Origin: JAAYUH01 sp964640995
GTDB taxonomy: Bacteria > Caldisericota > Caldisericia > B22-G15
DNA: 64,000 nt
Direction: 5' to 3'
Assembly: GCA_964640995.1 (NCBI GenBank)
Contig: CAZXJJ010000001.1
Coordinates: forward strand, 465,171-529,170
The first letter of the stretch is position 1. Every line of letters starts with the position of its first letter. A program made the position numbers and the translations under genes. Under the pieces are notes generated by a model, which saw nothing but the letters and a program-made list of their open reading frames with translations, ran no database searches and was not told the origin of the DNA. Shown one piece after another: positions 43,916 to 52,260 of the stretch.

Positions 43916-44902
43916 CTAAAAGTAATCATAGCCAAAATCATTTTCAAATAAATCTTCCAATGCCTCTTCTGGAGCAGGGTATTCATTTTCTTCTGCAAAT
44001 TTTACTGCATCTTCAACTTCTTTCTTTGCCTCAGACCATATCAATTCCTTTTCACTATTATTTAAATAACCATTTTCAATTAAAAACTTTTCAAATTTTC
44101 CAATTGGTTCTCTTATTAAAAACTCTTCGACTTCTTTTTGATCTCTATATAACATTGGATCACCAACAAAATGTCCTTTTATTCTATAAGTTTTTGCTTC
44201 TATCAATGTTGGCCCTCCACCATTTCTTGCCCTATCAACTGCTTCTTTAACAGTTTCATATACCTTCAACACATCGTTCCCATCTATAGTTACACCATTC
44301 ATGTTGTAACCAACTGCTCTATCAGATATATTTTCTACAGAAGTTGTTTCTTTAACCCTTGCAGTTGATGCAAATTGATTGTTTTCACAAAGAAATATTA
44401 CTGGCAAATTATATACAGATGCCCAATTCAATGACTCATGAAAAGATCCTCTATTGGAGGCACCATCACCAAAAAATGAAATAACCACAGAATCCTTTTT
44501 AAGCATTTTTAATCCCATTGCAGCACCAACAGCAATTGGTAATCCTCCGCCTACTTCACCATTTGCACCCAAAACGCCAATTGATACATCTGCTATATGC
44601 ATTGACCCACCTTTTCCTTTACAATAACCGACTCTTTTTCCGTATAGTTCAGCCATCATTCTGTCCATTGATGCACCTTTTGCAATCATATGACCATGAC
44701 CTCTATGAGTTGAAGTTATATAGTCGTCTTTTCTCAAATTCACCATAGCACCAGTTGCAATGGCTTCCTCTCCGATATATAGATGTATGAAACCAGGTAG
44801 TTTACCTTGAAGAAAAAGTTCCTCTGCTTTTAATTCAAAACTTCTGATTCTTACCATAGTTCTATAAAGTGATAGCAGGAATTCTTTTGAATAATTACCC
44901 AT
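43916..44902 (-). CDS. 2-oxoacid/acetoin dehydrogenase E1 alpha subunit
   Basis: A protein of about 328 residues. The ThDP-Mg motif is GDGASNRGSFHESLN...LPVIFLCENN, and the phosphorylation-loop-like SMHIADVSIG is present. The AcoA type is favoured by length, by the AcoR-type regulator next door and by the sigma-54 promoter; pyruvate or another 2-oxoacid cannot be excluded. The start at 44902 is chosen because AGGAGGT (44907-44913) precedes it and because the upstream ATG at 44932 would lie at or before the predicted transcription start. Confidence 0.92.
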   Translation of the reverse strand: MGNYSKEFLLSLYRTMVRIRSFELKAEELFLQGKLPGFIHLYIGEEAIATGAMVNLRKDDYITSTHRGHGHMIAKGASMDRMMAELYGKRVGYCKGKGGSMHIADVSIGVLGANGEVGGGLPIAVGAAMGLKMLKKDSVVISFFGDGASNRGSFHESLNWASVYNLPVIFLCENNQFASTARVKETTSVENISDRAVGYNMNGVTIDGNDVLKVYETVKEAVDRARNGGGPTLIEAKTYRIKGHFVGDPMLYRDQKEVEEFLIREPIGKFEKFLIENGYLNNSEKELIWSEAKKEVEDAVKFAEENEYPAPEEALEDLFENDFGYDYF

Positions 44903-44941
44903 TAATACCTCCTTTCTTCTGTTTATTTCCAATTTTTGATA

Positions 44942-44957
44942 TGCAAAATTTATGCCA
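44942..44957 (-). promoter_or_regulatory. Sigma-54 (-24/-12) promoter of the E1-E2-TRAP operon
   Basis: On the minus strand the sequence is TGGCAT-AAATT-TTGCA: the GG (-24) and GC (-12) elements are perfectly spaced against the consensus TGGCAC-N5-TTGCA, with one mismatch. Predicted transcription start near 44931, giving a leader of about 29 nt with the SD. An AcoR-type activator gene lies immediately upstream. Confidence 0.88.
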
Positions 44958-44996
44958 AAAAATAATTGTGTTTATAACTTAAAATATTTTTATTAA

Positions 44997-45013
44997 TGTA
45001 AAAAAAATTAACA
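44997..45013. promoter_or_regulatory. Candidate activator site 1 (proximal UAS)
   Basis: TGTAAAAAAAATTAACA, an imperfect palindrome of the form TGTwAA-N5-TTwACA. Its centre is about 74 bp upstream of the predicted sigma-54 start. Confidence 0.6.
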
Positions 45014-45029
45014 GAAATATGTAAATTTA

Positions 45030-45046
45030 TGTTAAATATTTTTACA
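45030..45046. promoter_or_regulatory. Candidate activator site 2 (distal UAS)
   Basis: TGTTAAATATTTTTACA, the same TGTwAA-N5-TTwACA palindrome in opposite orientation, centred 33 bp (about three helix turns) from site 1 and about 107 bp upstream of the start. Also pairs with site 1 as a 15/17 inverted repeat. Confidence 0.6.
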
Positions 45047-45047
45047 A

Positions 45048-46844
45048 TTAAATTAATTTTTCCAATCTATATTTTTTTATAATTTTATATAAAGTTGGTC
45101 TAGATATTCCTAGTTTTTTTGAGGCCTTTGATATATTGTAATCATTTTCTTTTAATATTCTAATTATATAATCTTTTTTTATTTCTTCTAAATTTAAAAT
45201 ATCATTTAAATCTATTTTCTTGTAGAAAATATATTTTGGTAAATGATCTCTTGTTAAAGTTTCTGTTTCACTTATATTTATTGCTCTTTCTATAATATTT
45301 TGTAATTCTCTAACATTTCCTGGAAAATCATAATTCAGTAGAGGTTCAATAAAAGAATTATCATAACCCTTTATACTTTTATTAAAAGTTAAATTAAATT
45401 TATTTATAAAATGATTAATTAAAATTGGAATATCTTCTTTTCTTTCCCTTAACGATGGAATATGTATATGAATTACATTTAATCTGTAATATAGATCTTT
45501 TCTAAAAATTCCTTTCTCAACTAAATCTTGTATATTTTTATTAGTTGCAGATATTATTCTTACATTTACTTTTAATGATTTTGTTCCTCCAATTCTTGTT
45601 ATTACTTTATCTTCAATTGCTCTAAGAAGTTTAATCTGTAAAGATGGTGGAAGTTCGTTAATTTCATCTAAAAAAAGAGTTCCACCATCAGAAAGTTCAA
45701 ATTTTCCTGGTCTTCCTTTTTTGTCAGCATCTGTAAAAGATCCAGGTTCATAGCCAAATAATTCACTTTCTGCAAGATCTCTTGGTATTGCACCGCAATT
45801 TAGAGCAACAAATGGCCCATTACATCTTTCACTTTCAAAGTGAATTGCTTGTGCAAACATCTCTTTTCCTGTTCCTGTTTCTCCAGTTATTAAAACAGTT
45901 GAACTTGACTTTGCAGCAATTTTAGCAATTCTTATTACCTCTTTTATTTTTTCACTTTCACCTTTTATATCATCAAAAGTAAACTTTGCTTCTGCGCCGA
46001 TATAAGAAGTAACAAATTTTCTAACTCTCTCAATCTCTCTGAAAAAATCTACAACACCTGCAAAATTTCCATTTGAATCTTTTAAAACAACTGCAGTTTT
46101 AATAAAATGTAGTAAACCTCTTGAAGGACTTTCTATAATAAATTCCTTATCAATATATCCTTTGTGTGTTTTGAAGACGTTCAAAATAACTGGTGTAAAA
46201 TCAACTATTTCAGTCACATTTTTTCCTATTGCTTTTTCTCTATCAATTTTTAATATATTTGCTCCAACTTGATTTATATATAAAACTCTAGCATTTTTAT
46301 CTAAAACAAGAACACCATCTTTATTACCTTCTGCAATAACTTCAGCAAAATGTTTTGATAATTCTATTTCTCTCAAAATTATTTTAAGATTTACCTCATT
46401 TTCGATTGCATTTGATATTAATTTCACTAATTTTAAACCATATGGAGGATACTTTTCTTTTTCACTTGATATGCTAATTATACAAATAATATTTCCTTTA
46501 ATATCTTTTATTGGAGATGCTGCACAAGACCAAGATTTTAAAATAGATAGAGTGTGCTCATTACCTAATATTTCACACTCTTTTTTATTTTTTATTACCT
46601 CTGCTATTGCAGTAACTCCTAAATTTTCGTCTATAAACATCCCTTCTTCAATTAAAGGTTTTCTTTCAGCAGTACAAACAAGAAGAACTAATCCATTTTT
46701 ATCTAATAGGGATATTGTAAATGGATTCCTTTTATCTATAAAATTTTCAAATAATTTTTTCGAAGTATCAATATAAATTTCATAATCTTTTTTTATTTTA
46801 TTTAATTCTTCAATACCTACTCTATTTATAAAATTTATCATCAA
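45048..46844 (-). CDS. AcoR-type sigma-54-dependent activator (GAF-PAS-AAA+-Fis HTH)
   Basis: A 598-residue enhancer-binding protein. An N-terminal AcoR-like GAF domain (NLGVTAIAEV, GNEHTLSILKSWSCAASPI) probably senses the inducer. A PAS domain follows (about 170-275, DGVLVLDKNARVLYINQVGA). The AAA+ core has Walker A GETGTGKE near residue 320, the sigma-54 contact loop as GSFTDA rather than GAFTGA, and GGTLFLDEI. The Fis-type HTH is NISKASKKLGISRPTLYKII at the C-terminus. It stands directly upstream of the sigma-54 promoter on the same strand and probably activates it. Confidence 0.93.
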   Translation of the reverse strand: MMINFINRVGIEELNKIKKDYEIYIDTSKKLFENFIDKRNPFTISLLDKNGLVLLVCTAERKPLIEEGMFIDENLGVTAIAEVIKNKKECEILGNEHTLSILKSWSCAASPIKDIKGNIICIISISSEKEKYPPYGLKLVKLISNAIENEVNLKIILREIELSKHFAEVIAEGNKDGVLVLDKNARVLYINQVGANILKIDREKAIGKNVTEIVDFTPVILNVFKTHKGYIDKEFIIESPSRGLLHFIKTAVVLKDSNGNFAGVVDFFREIERVRKFVTSYIGAEAKFTFDDIKGESEKIKEVIRIAKIAAKSSSTVLITGETGTGKEMFAQAIHFESERCNGPFVALNCGAIPRDLAESELFGYEPGSFTDADKKGRPGKFELSDGGTLFLDEINELPPSLQIKLLRAIEDKVITRIGGTKSLKVNVRIISATNKNIQDLVEKGIFRKDLYYRLNVIHIHIPSLRERKEDIPILINHFINKFNLTFNKSIKGYDNSFIEPLLNYDFPGNVRELQNIIERAINISETETLTRDHLPKYIFYKKIDLNDILNLEEIKKDYIIRILKENDYNISKASKKLGISRPTLYKIIKKYRLEKLI

Positions 46845-46847
46845 TAA

Positions 46848-47429
46848 TCATTTTAACATATTTAATATTTCTTCTGTTTTTAAAATTTTGATACCAACAT
46901 CTTTCATATCTTTTAAATTATTTTTTTGAATCTCTTCAGATTTTGATTTAGTTGCATCGGATATGACTATAACTACATAATCTAATGAGATACCATCAAA
47001 TGCAGTTGTTCTTATACAGTTAGGAGTTTGAATTCCTGTTAATATAAGTGTTTTAATCTCCATTCTCCTTAAGATAAGGTCAAGTTCAGTGCCAAAAAAG
47101 GCAGAGAATCTTCTTTTTATAATAACAATCTCATTATCTAATGGTTTTAATTCATCAACAATTTCAGAGCCGCACTTTTTCTCTATCAAAAAACCACCTT
47201 TTTCAATAAACAGATCTTTTCTTGTTAAATCTATATCTATACCTGATTTTCTGTGCACTCTTTTAACAAAAATTCTTTGAAGACCCATTTCTCTAAATTT
47301 ATTAAGAATCTTTTTGATGTTTGGAATTATATCTTTACACTCATCTACAAACAACGGAGAATTCTTTTCTAAAAAATCATATTGCATGTCAATAATCAAT
47401 AAACATATTTTATTTCTTAAATTTTCCAT
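46848..47429 (-). CDS. Isochorismatase-like cysteine hydrolase
   Basis: A 193-residue member of the isochorismatase/nicotinamidase superfamily. The catalytic triad is visible as Asp14 (LIIDMQ), Lys105 (IIKRRFSAF) and Cys138 (QTPNCIRTT). Family activities include nicotinamide, ureidoacrylate and other amide hydrolysis; the substrate here is unknown. Start at 47429 is preferred over 47447 because a TATAAT ends 6 nt before it, so the upstream ATG would not be transcribed. It is 3 nt from the activator gene, with which it should be co-transcribed. Confidence 0.87.
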   Translation of the reverse strand: MENLRNKICLLIIDMQYDFLEKNSPLFVDECKDIIPNIKKILNKFREMGLQRIFVKRVHRKSGIDIDLTRKDLFIEKGGFLIEKKCGSEIVDELKPLDNEIVIIKRRFSAFFGTELDLILRRMEIKTLILTGIQTPNCIRTTAFDGISLDYVVIVISDATKSKSEEIQKNNLKDMKDVGIKILKTEEILNMLK

Positions 47430-47435
47430 AAAATT

Positions 47436-47441
47436 ATTATA
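47436..47441 (-). promoter_or_regulatory. -10 box directly before the isochorismatase-like gene
   Basis: TATAAT on the minus strand ends 6 nt before the ATG at 47429, no SD: leaderless arrangement that also decides the start codon. Confidence 0.55.
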
Positions 47442-47455
47442 AATCATAAAGTTAT

Positions 47456-48730
47456 TTATTCTATTGTTTCAACATTCATAACAATTTTATTTGAGAATGC
47501 AACTATTGCAACAATTACAACAAAAATACCTGATAGAAAAGTCATAAATGACATTGCCCCGCCTTTGCCAATTCCAAAGTAAGACAAAAATTTATTTGTA
47601 TCAATAAAATATTTTGAAATAACATTATCAATAATTGGACCACTTGAAATCATTGGAATTGTTCCAACAAGTTGTGCTATAACTCTCCTTGCAGAAAAAA
47701 CTCTACCCTGTAATTGAGGAGTTACCTTTGATTGCCAAATTGCTTGACTTGATGCATTTGTAATAACACCAAGCAAAGAGAGTATAAAGCCAAAAATTGA
47801 TAATAGATATACATTTTTTGATAAAGAGAACAAAAATAGAGCAACTCCGCTTAATAGAATTCCGCCAATCAAACTATAAACCTTTCTTTTAGTTCCACCC
47901 CACAAGGTCATTACAAATCCTCCAATAAGACCTCCCAAGCCAAAAAACATTTGAACTACACCTAAGGCAACACTACTATTATTTGTTTTTGATAAAATCA
48001 GAGGTGAATATATTGGGCTAATGAAGCCTTCAAAAAAATTTACAAGAAGGAAAACTGTTAAAAGAGCAAGAAGATGTTTTTTATTAAAAATATATTTAAA
48101 ACCAAAAATAGCATCTTTAAAAATACTCAATTTTTCTTTTGAGACCATTCTATCTATTATTGGAATATAGACATATAAAACTGCACCAATTGCAAATAAG
48201 AAAGTTATAATATCTATTATCATTATTCCTGACAAACTTATTAAAGGTAAAAAAATTCCTGCAAGAATTGGAGCAATTATCATTGGTCCATTTTCAATCA
48301 TAGCAAAAAGCCCATTTGCCTTCCCATATTCTTCTTTTTTTAACATAACACTAATTGTTACTGAATATGCAGGCCATTGAAATGAGTTAAATGTTCCTGA
48401 GACAAAAGAAGCAATATATAAAAATGGAAGATTCAATTTATTTAAAAGATACAAAATTAATGTCAAAATAGTTACAATACCTGCTGCAAGATCAGGTAAA
48501 ATTAATGACCTTTTAAGTGGCCATCTATCAATTAAGGCACCAGCAAAAGGAGAAAAAATTAAATTTGGAATAAAAAATAGTGTTGTAATAATACTAAATG
48601 GTGTTGCATTTCCTGTTGTTTTCCAAATCCAAATTGATAATCCAAATTGAGTCATGCTTGAACCAACCATTGAGATGAATTGTCCAACAGAAATTAGAGC
48701 AAATCCTTTAAAACCACCTGGTTTTTTCAT
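47456..48730 (-). CDS. MFS transporter (enterobactin/macrolide exporter-like)
   Basis: A 424-residue major facilitator with 12 predicted helices of the MFS_3/EntS type. Typical segments: GQFISMVGSSMTQFGLSIW at TM1, GALIDRWPLKRSLILPDLAAG after TM2, and SSQAIWQSKVTPQLQGRVFS in the second half. Relatives export drugs or siderophores. SD TGGAGG, and a minus-strand TATAAT at 48772-48777 is a possible -10. Confidence 0.9.
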   Translation of the reverse strand: MKKPGGFKGFALISVGQFISMVGSSMTQFGLSIWIWKTTGNATPFSIITTLFFIPNLIFSPFAGALIDRWPLKRSLILPDLAAGIVTILTLILYLLNKLNLPFLYIASFVSGTFNSFQWPAYSVTISVMLKKEEYGKANGLFAMIENGPMIIAPILAGIFLPLISLSGIMIIDIITFLFAIGAVLYVYIPIIDRMVSKEKLSIFKDAIFGFKYIFNKKHLLALLTVFLLVNFFEGFISPIYSPLILSKTNNSSVALGVVQMFFGLGGLIGGFVMTLWGGTKRKVYSLIGGILLSGVALFLFSLSKNVYLLSIFGFILSLLGVITNASSQAIWQSKVTPQLQGRVFSARRVIAQLVGTIPMISSGPIIDNVISKYFIDTNKFLSYFGIGKGGAMSFMTFLSGIFVVIVAIVAFSNKIVMNVETIE

Positions 48731-49042
48731 TTAACCTCCAATCAATATTTTATTTTATCTTAATTAAACAAATTATACCAACTAAATAAAATCTAAACAC
48801 GATAGAAAATATTTTAAAATCATGAATTATTTTTATACCTTTAAATTTTTTTCTCAATATAATGTTATTTAAACCTTATTTATTAAGAAATACAAGTTGA
48901 AAAACTTAAAGTTGAAAAACTTAAAATAGCCATTATAATAAATTCATATTATTTTTTTATTTTGTTTTTAGTAGTTAAGTTTTAAAAGATTTATTCTGAA
49001 TTTACTCCTTAAATTGTTAATAACTAATAGAAGGAGGAATGT
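48731..49042. other. Intergenic region with a 15-bp tandem repeat
   Basis: A 312-bp AT-rich gap between the divergent MFS and SnoaL-like genes. Apart from the candidate promoters it holds two tandem copies of AGTTGAAAAACTTAA (see the repeat entry). No RNA gene or clear terminator seen. Confidence 0.6.
48895..48924. repeat. Perfect tandem repeat, 2 x 15 bp
   Basis: AGTTGAAAAACTTAA at 48895-48909 and 48910-48924, identical. Each copy contains the small inverted repeat AAGTT-GAAA-AACTT. It could be a double operator for the divergent MFS or SnoaL-SDR genes, or simple slippage duplication. Confidence 0.8.
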
Positions 49043-49513
49043 GTGAGTAATAGTTCTAAAAATAAAGAAGATTTAAATGAAAAAATAATATCTATTGAAA
49101 AAATAAAAGAGTTATGGTCGAAAACTTATAACACAGAAGGTAAACCAGATTGGTCTCATATTCTACCTTATTATGATGATAGTATTTGTTTTAGAGATTC
49201 TATTCAAGAAATAAGAGGAATTAAAGAATTTAAAGAAATGACAGAGCGCTTAACAAAACGTTCAAAAGATTTAAAAATGAAAATTGTTAATGCAGTTAAG
49301 GTCGACGATGTTGTTTTTTTAGAATGGGAAATGACTATACAGTTTAAAAAAAACCCAAGTTCAATTTTATATGGAGTGAGTCGCCTGACCTTTAATAATG
49401 AAGGAAAAATTATAGAACAGAGAGATTATTATGACTTATGGGGGGATATTTTTGATAATATACCAAAATTTGCAAAATTATATAGAAGATTCATGAAAAA
49501 GAAATTCGGATAA
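49043..49513 (+). CDS. SnoaL/NTF2-like protein
   Basis: A 156-residue protein with the alpha+beta cone fold of the NTF2/SnoaL superfamily: the N-terminal helix pair with LWSKTYNTEGKPDWSHILPYYDD, then GIKEFKEMTERL, and antiparallel strands with VVFLEWEMTIQF and GVSRLTFNNEGKIIEQRDYYD. Such proteins act as isomerases, cyclases or hydratases, or as binding partners. The start is GTG behind AAGGAGG. Three of eight Arg codons are CGN, unlike the AGA-dominated neighbourhood. First gene of a three-gene redox cassette. Confidence 0.75.
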   Translation: MSNSSKNKEDLNEKIISIEKIKELWSKTYNTEGKPDWSHILPYYDDSICFRDSIQEIRGIKEFKEMTERLTKRSKDLKMKIVNAVKVDDVVFLEWEMTIQFKKNPSSILYGVSRLTFNNEGKIIEQRDYYDLWGDIFDNIPKFAKLYRRFMKKKFG

Positions 49514-49521
49514 AAAGATTT

Positions 49522-50481
49522 ATGAAAAATAGAGAGAGATTAATTAAATATTTTAAGGAATACAAATGGTCAAATATCTTTGCAATGATAAAAAACAGTA
49601 GTAAAACCCCAAAAATATGTAACAAAAATTTTAATGATAAACTAGTAGTTATTACTGGAACAACTTCAGGTATTGGATATTATACAGCAAAAAAATATGC
49701 CTCTCATGGCGCTAATTTACTCTGCATAAATCGTAACCAGTATAAATCAGAAGCCCTAAAATATGAAATTGAAAATGAATTTGGAACAAAATGTAATTAT
49801 ATAATTGCAGATTTAAGCAATTTAAAAGACATTTTTCGGGTTGCCCAAGAGTTATTAGAACTTGCTGATCCAATTGATGTACTAATACATAATGCTGGTA
49901 TCTATTTAACAAAAAGAGAGTTGACAGCAGATGGTTTAGAAAAAGTTTTTGTTGTGAACTATCTATCTTCATTTATTATAAATTATTTACTTATAAATAA
50001 ACTTAAATCTCAGAAAAATTGTAGAATAATTTTAGTTAATTCTGAAGGACATAGATTCAATATATGGGGATTGAATTTAGACGATTTGAATTGGGAAAAA
50101 CAGAAATATTCAGGTTTAAAAAGCTATGGAGCATCTAAACTATCGCAACTTTTATCTATGATAGTATTTAATGAAATTTTTAAAGATAGCTGTGTAATAA
50201 TAAATGCAATGCATCCTGGAGCAGTTAAGACAAATACAGGACAGGAGAATAGTCAGTTATATAAATGGTACAGAAGAAATTTCCTGGATAAACTTTTAAA
50301 ATCTCCAGAGATTTCAGCAGAAGCACTTTATTATCTTGGTGTTTCGGAAGACATTAATTCTATTAGTGGAGAATTCTTTAATTTAACAACAGAGGAGACG
50401 CCTTCTCCACCAGCTCTTGACAAAGAAGTTGCATATGAATTATGGGAAAGAAGTTTAGTGTTTGCTGGTATAAAAAAATGA
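49522..50481 (+). CDS. Short-chain dehydrogenase/reductase (retinol-dehydrogenase-like)
   Basis: A 319-residue classical/extended SDR. The cofactor motif is TGTTSGIG (near residue 50), then NNAG-equivalent HNAGIYL, the catalytic Ser in ILVNSEG and YxxxK as YGASK. It resembles the RDH/WWOX subgroup that oxidises retinoids or sterols; the substrate here is unknown. The N-terminal 40 residues are an addition. Located 8 nt after the SnoaL-like gene and 19 nt before an FAD-dependent oxidoreductase gene; with CGT and CGG Arg codons like its partner. Confidence 0.88.
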   Translation: MKNRERLIKYFKEYKWSNIFAMIKNSSKTPKICNKNFNDKLVVITGTTSGIGYYTAKKYASHGANLLCINRNQYKSEALKYEIENEFGTKCNYIIADLSNLKDIFRVAQELLELADPIDVLIHNAGIYLTKRELTADGLEKVFVVNYLSSFIINYLLINKLKSQKNCRIILVNSEGHRFNIWGLNLDDLNWEKQKYSGLKSYGASKLSQLLSMIVFNEIFKDSCVIINAMHPGAVKTNTGQENSQLYKWYRRNFLDKLLKSPEISAEALYYLGVSEDINSISGEFFNLTTEETPSPPALDKEVAYELWERSLVFAGIKK

Positions 50482-50500
50482 TTAATATAAGGAGAGAAAC

Positions 50501-52120
50501 ATGGATGATTATAGTTATGATGTAATAATAGTAGGGGCGGGTATGGCGGGTTTAACTGCAGCTTGTTACCTATCTCGAGCAGGAAAAAAAGTACTACTTA
50601 TAGAAAAAAACAATGAATGTGGAGGTCTAGTTAGCACTTTTAAAACAGATGGATTTTCTTTTGATGCAGGAGTGAGGGCATTAGAAGACGCAGGCATTAT
50701 TAAACCAATGTTAAAAGATCTGGGCATTGAAATTGAATTTGTTAAAAGTCCTGTTTCAATAGGTATAGAGAAAGAAATTTTAAATATAGAAGATATAAAT
50801 AGTTTACAAAAATATCAAGATTTACTTATAAAACTCTATCCTGAAAGCGAAAATGAAATTAAGGTTCTTTTAAAGATTATTAAAAAAATAATGAAATATA
50901 TGAATGTAATTTATGGAATTCAAAATCCTGCTTTTAAAGATTTAAAAAATGATAAAGAATTTCTTTTTAAAGAACTTTTACCGTGGCTACCAAAATTTAT
51001 ATTGACAATAGGAAAAATAAATAAAATGAATATGCCAATTGAAGATTATTTAGAAAAAATAATTTCTAATCCTTCATTAAAAGATATTATTGATCAACAT
51101 TTTTTTAAAAATGTACCTGCCTTTTTTGCGTTAAGTTATTTTTCTTTGTATCTTGATTATATATACCCAAAAGGTGGTGTTGGAAAAATAGCTGAAGGTT
51201 TAGTTAAAAAACTAATTGAATTTGGTGGTGAATTAAAGTTACAGACAAAAATAATTGAAGTAGAAATTGGAAAATGTATACTAAAAGATAATAACAATAA
51301 TCTATATAAATTTAATCAATTAATCTGGGCTGCTGATTTAAAAACTTTTTATAAAATAGCAAAAACTGATAATTTAAACCAAAGAATTTGTAAAAAATTT
51401 GAAAGTGTAAAAAGAAATATTCTTAAAAATAGAGGGGGAGAATCTGTTTTTACATTATTTTTAAAAGTAGATGAACCATTAGAAACTTTCAAGAAAATAT
51501 CAAATGGTCATTTTTTCTATACACCTTCAAAACAGGGTTTGAGTGAAACTCATAGAAAAGAGTTGAAAAATCTAATAAATAACTGGGAAAACTTGGAAAA
51601 GAGGGAAATACTTACTTGGCTAGATAAATTTATAAAATTAAATACCTATGAAATTTCTATCCCTGGGTTAAAAGACCCCAATATGGTTCCTGAAGGCAAA
51701 ACTGGTTTAATTATAAGTTTTCTTACAGAATATGATCTTTTTAAAAAAGCTAAAGAATCAATTTGGTATGAAGATTTTGTAAAAGAAATTGAAGATCGTA
51801 TTTTTAATGTCATGGTTAATTCTATATATCCAATATTGAAGGATAAGATAATAGAAAAATTTTCTTTTACACCTATAAGCATTGAAAATAGAGTTAATAG
51901 TTCTGAAGGCGCAATAACTGGATGGTCATTTCAAAATCCAGTTCCTGTAGTAAATAAAATTCAGAATTCAAGTAAATCAATTTTAACTCCTTTACCAAAT
52001 ATTTTTCAAGCAGGTCAGTGGGTATATAGCCCAGCAGGTGTTCCTATGTCTATACTAACTGGTAAATTAGCTGCAGATAAAGTTTTAATAAATTTAAAAA
52101 AAATAATTAAAAGATTTTAG
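50501..52120 (+). CDS. FAD-dependent oxidoreductase (phytoene desaturase/CrtI-like)
   Basis: A 539-residue flavoprotein with the dinucleotide motif VIIVGAGMAGLTAACYLSRAGKKVLLIEK at the N-terminus (GxGxxG), followed by the CrtI-family GGLVSTFKTDGFSFDAG segment. A C-terminal GQWVYSPAGVPMSILTG motif completes FAD binding. Such proteins desaturate, isomerise or saturate isoprenoids and related lipids (CrtI, CrtO, retinol saturase). No phytoene synthase gene is near. Ends the SnoaL-SDR-FAD cassette. Confidence 0.88.
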   Translation: MDDYSYDVIIVGAGMAGLTAACYLSRAGKKVLLIEKNNECGGLVSTFKTDGFSFDAGVRALEDAGIIKPMLKDLGIEIEFVKSPVSIGIEKEILNIEDINSLQKYQDLLIKLYPESENEIKVLLKIIKKIMKYMNVIYGIQNPAFKDLKNDKEFLFKELLPWLPKFILTIGKINKMNMPIEDYLEKIISNPSLKDIIDQHFFKNVPAFFALSYFSLYLDYIYPKGGVGKIAEGLVKKLIEFGGELKLQTKIIEVEIGKCILKDNNNNLYKFNQLIWAADLKTFYKIAKTDNLNQRICKKFESVKRNILKNRGGESVFTLFLKVDEPLETFKKISNGHFFYTPSKQGLSETHRKELKNLINNWENLEKREILTWLDKFIKLNTYEISIPGLKDPNMVPEGKTGLIISFLTEYDLFKKAKESIWYEDFVKEIEDRIFNVMVNSIYPILKDKIIEKFSFTPISIENRVNSSEGAITGWSFQNPVPVVNKIQNSSKSILTPLPNIFQAGQWVYSPAGVPMSILTGKLAADKVLINLKKIIKRF

Positions 52121-52245
52121 TTTGTTTAAAAAAACATTCTAAACTATTTAAAAATATTAATAAAAATTTTTAATAGAGTTACAAAATTTGTTATTTTATT
52201 TTTTTTAATAGAGAGATATCTATTTGTATGACTTATTATTTATAG

Positions 52246-52251
52246 TATAAT
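52246..52251 (+). promoter_or_regulatory. -10 box directly before glyQ
   Basis: TATAAT ends 9 nt before the ATG, without SD. A possible -35 TTGTAT lies 16 nt upstream at 52224-52229. This leaves no room for a T-box leader. Confidence 0.6.
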
Positions 52252-52260
52252 TTTTAAGAT

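Noticed and set aside
44997..45046. Transcription terminator of the activator gene
   Set aside because: The arms are almost pure A/T with a 16-nt loop and no U tract; the palindromic half-sites and their distance to the sigma-54 promoter fit binding sites better.
48895..48924. CRISPR array
   Set aside because: Only two contiguous 15-bp units without spacers.
52121..52260. T-box riboswitch before glyQ
   Set aside because: No specifier stem, no terminator and no conserved T-box sequence; the promoter lies right at the gene.
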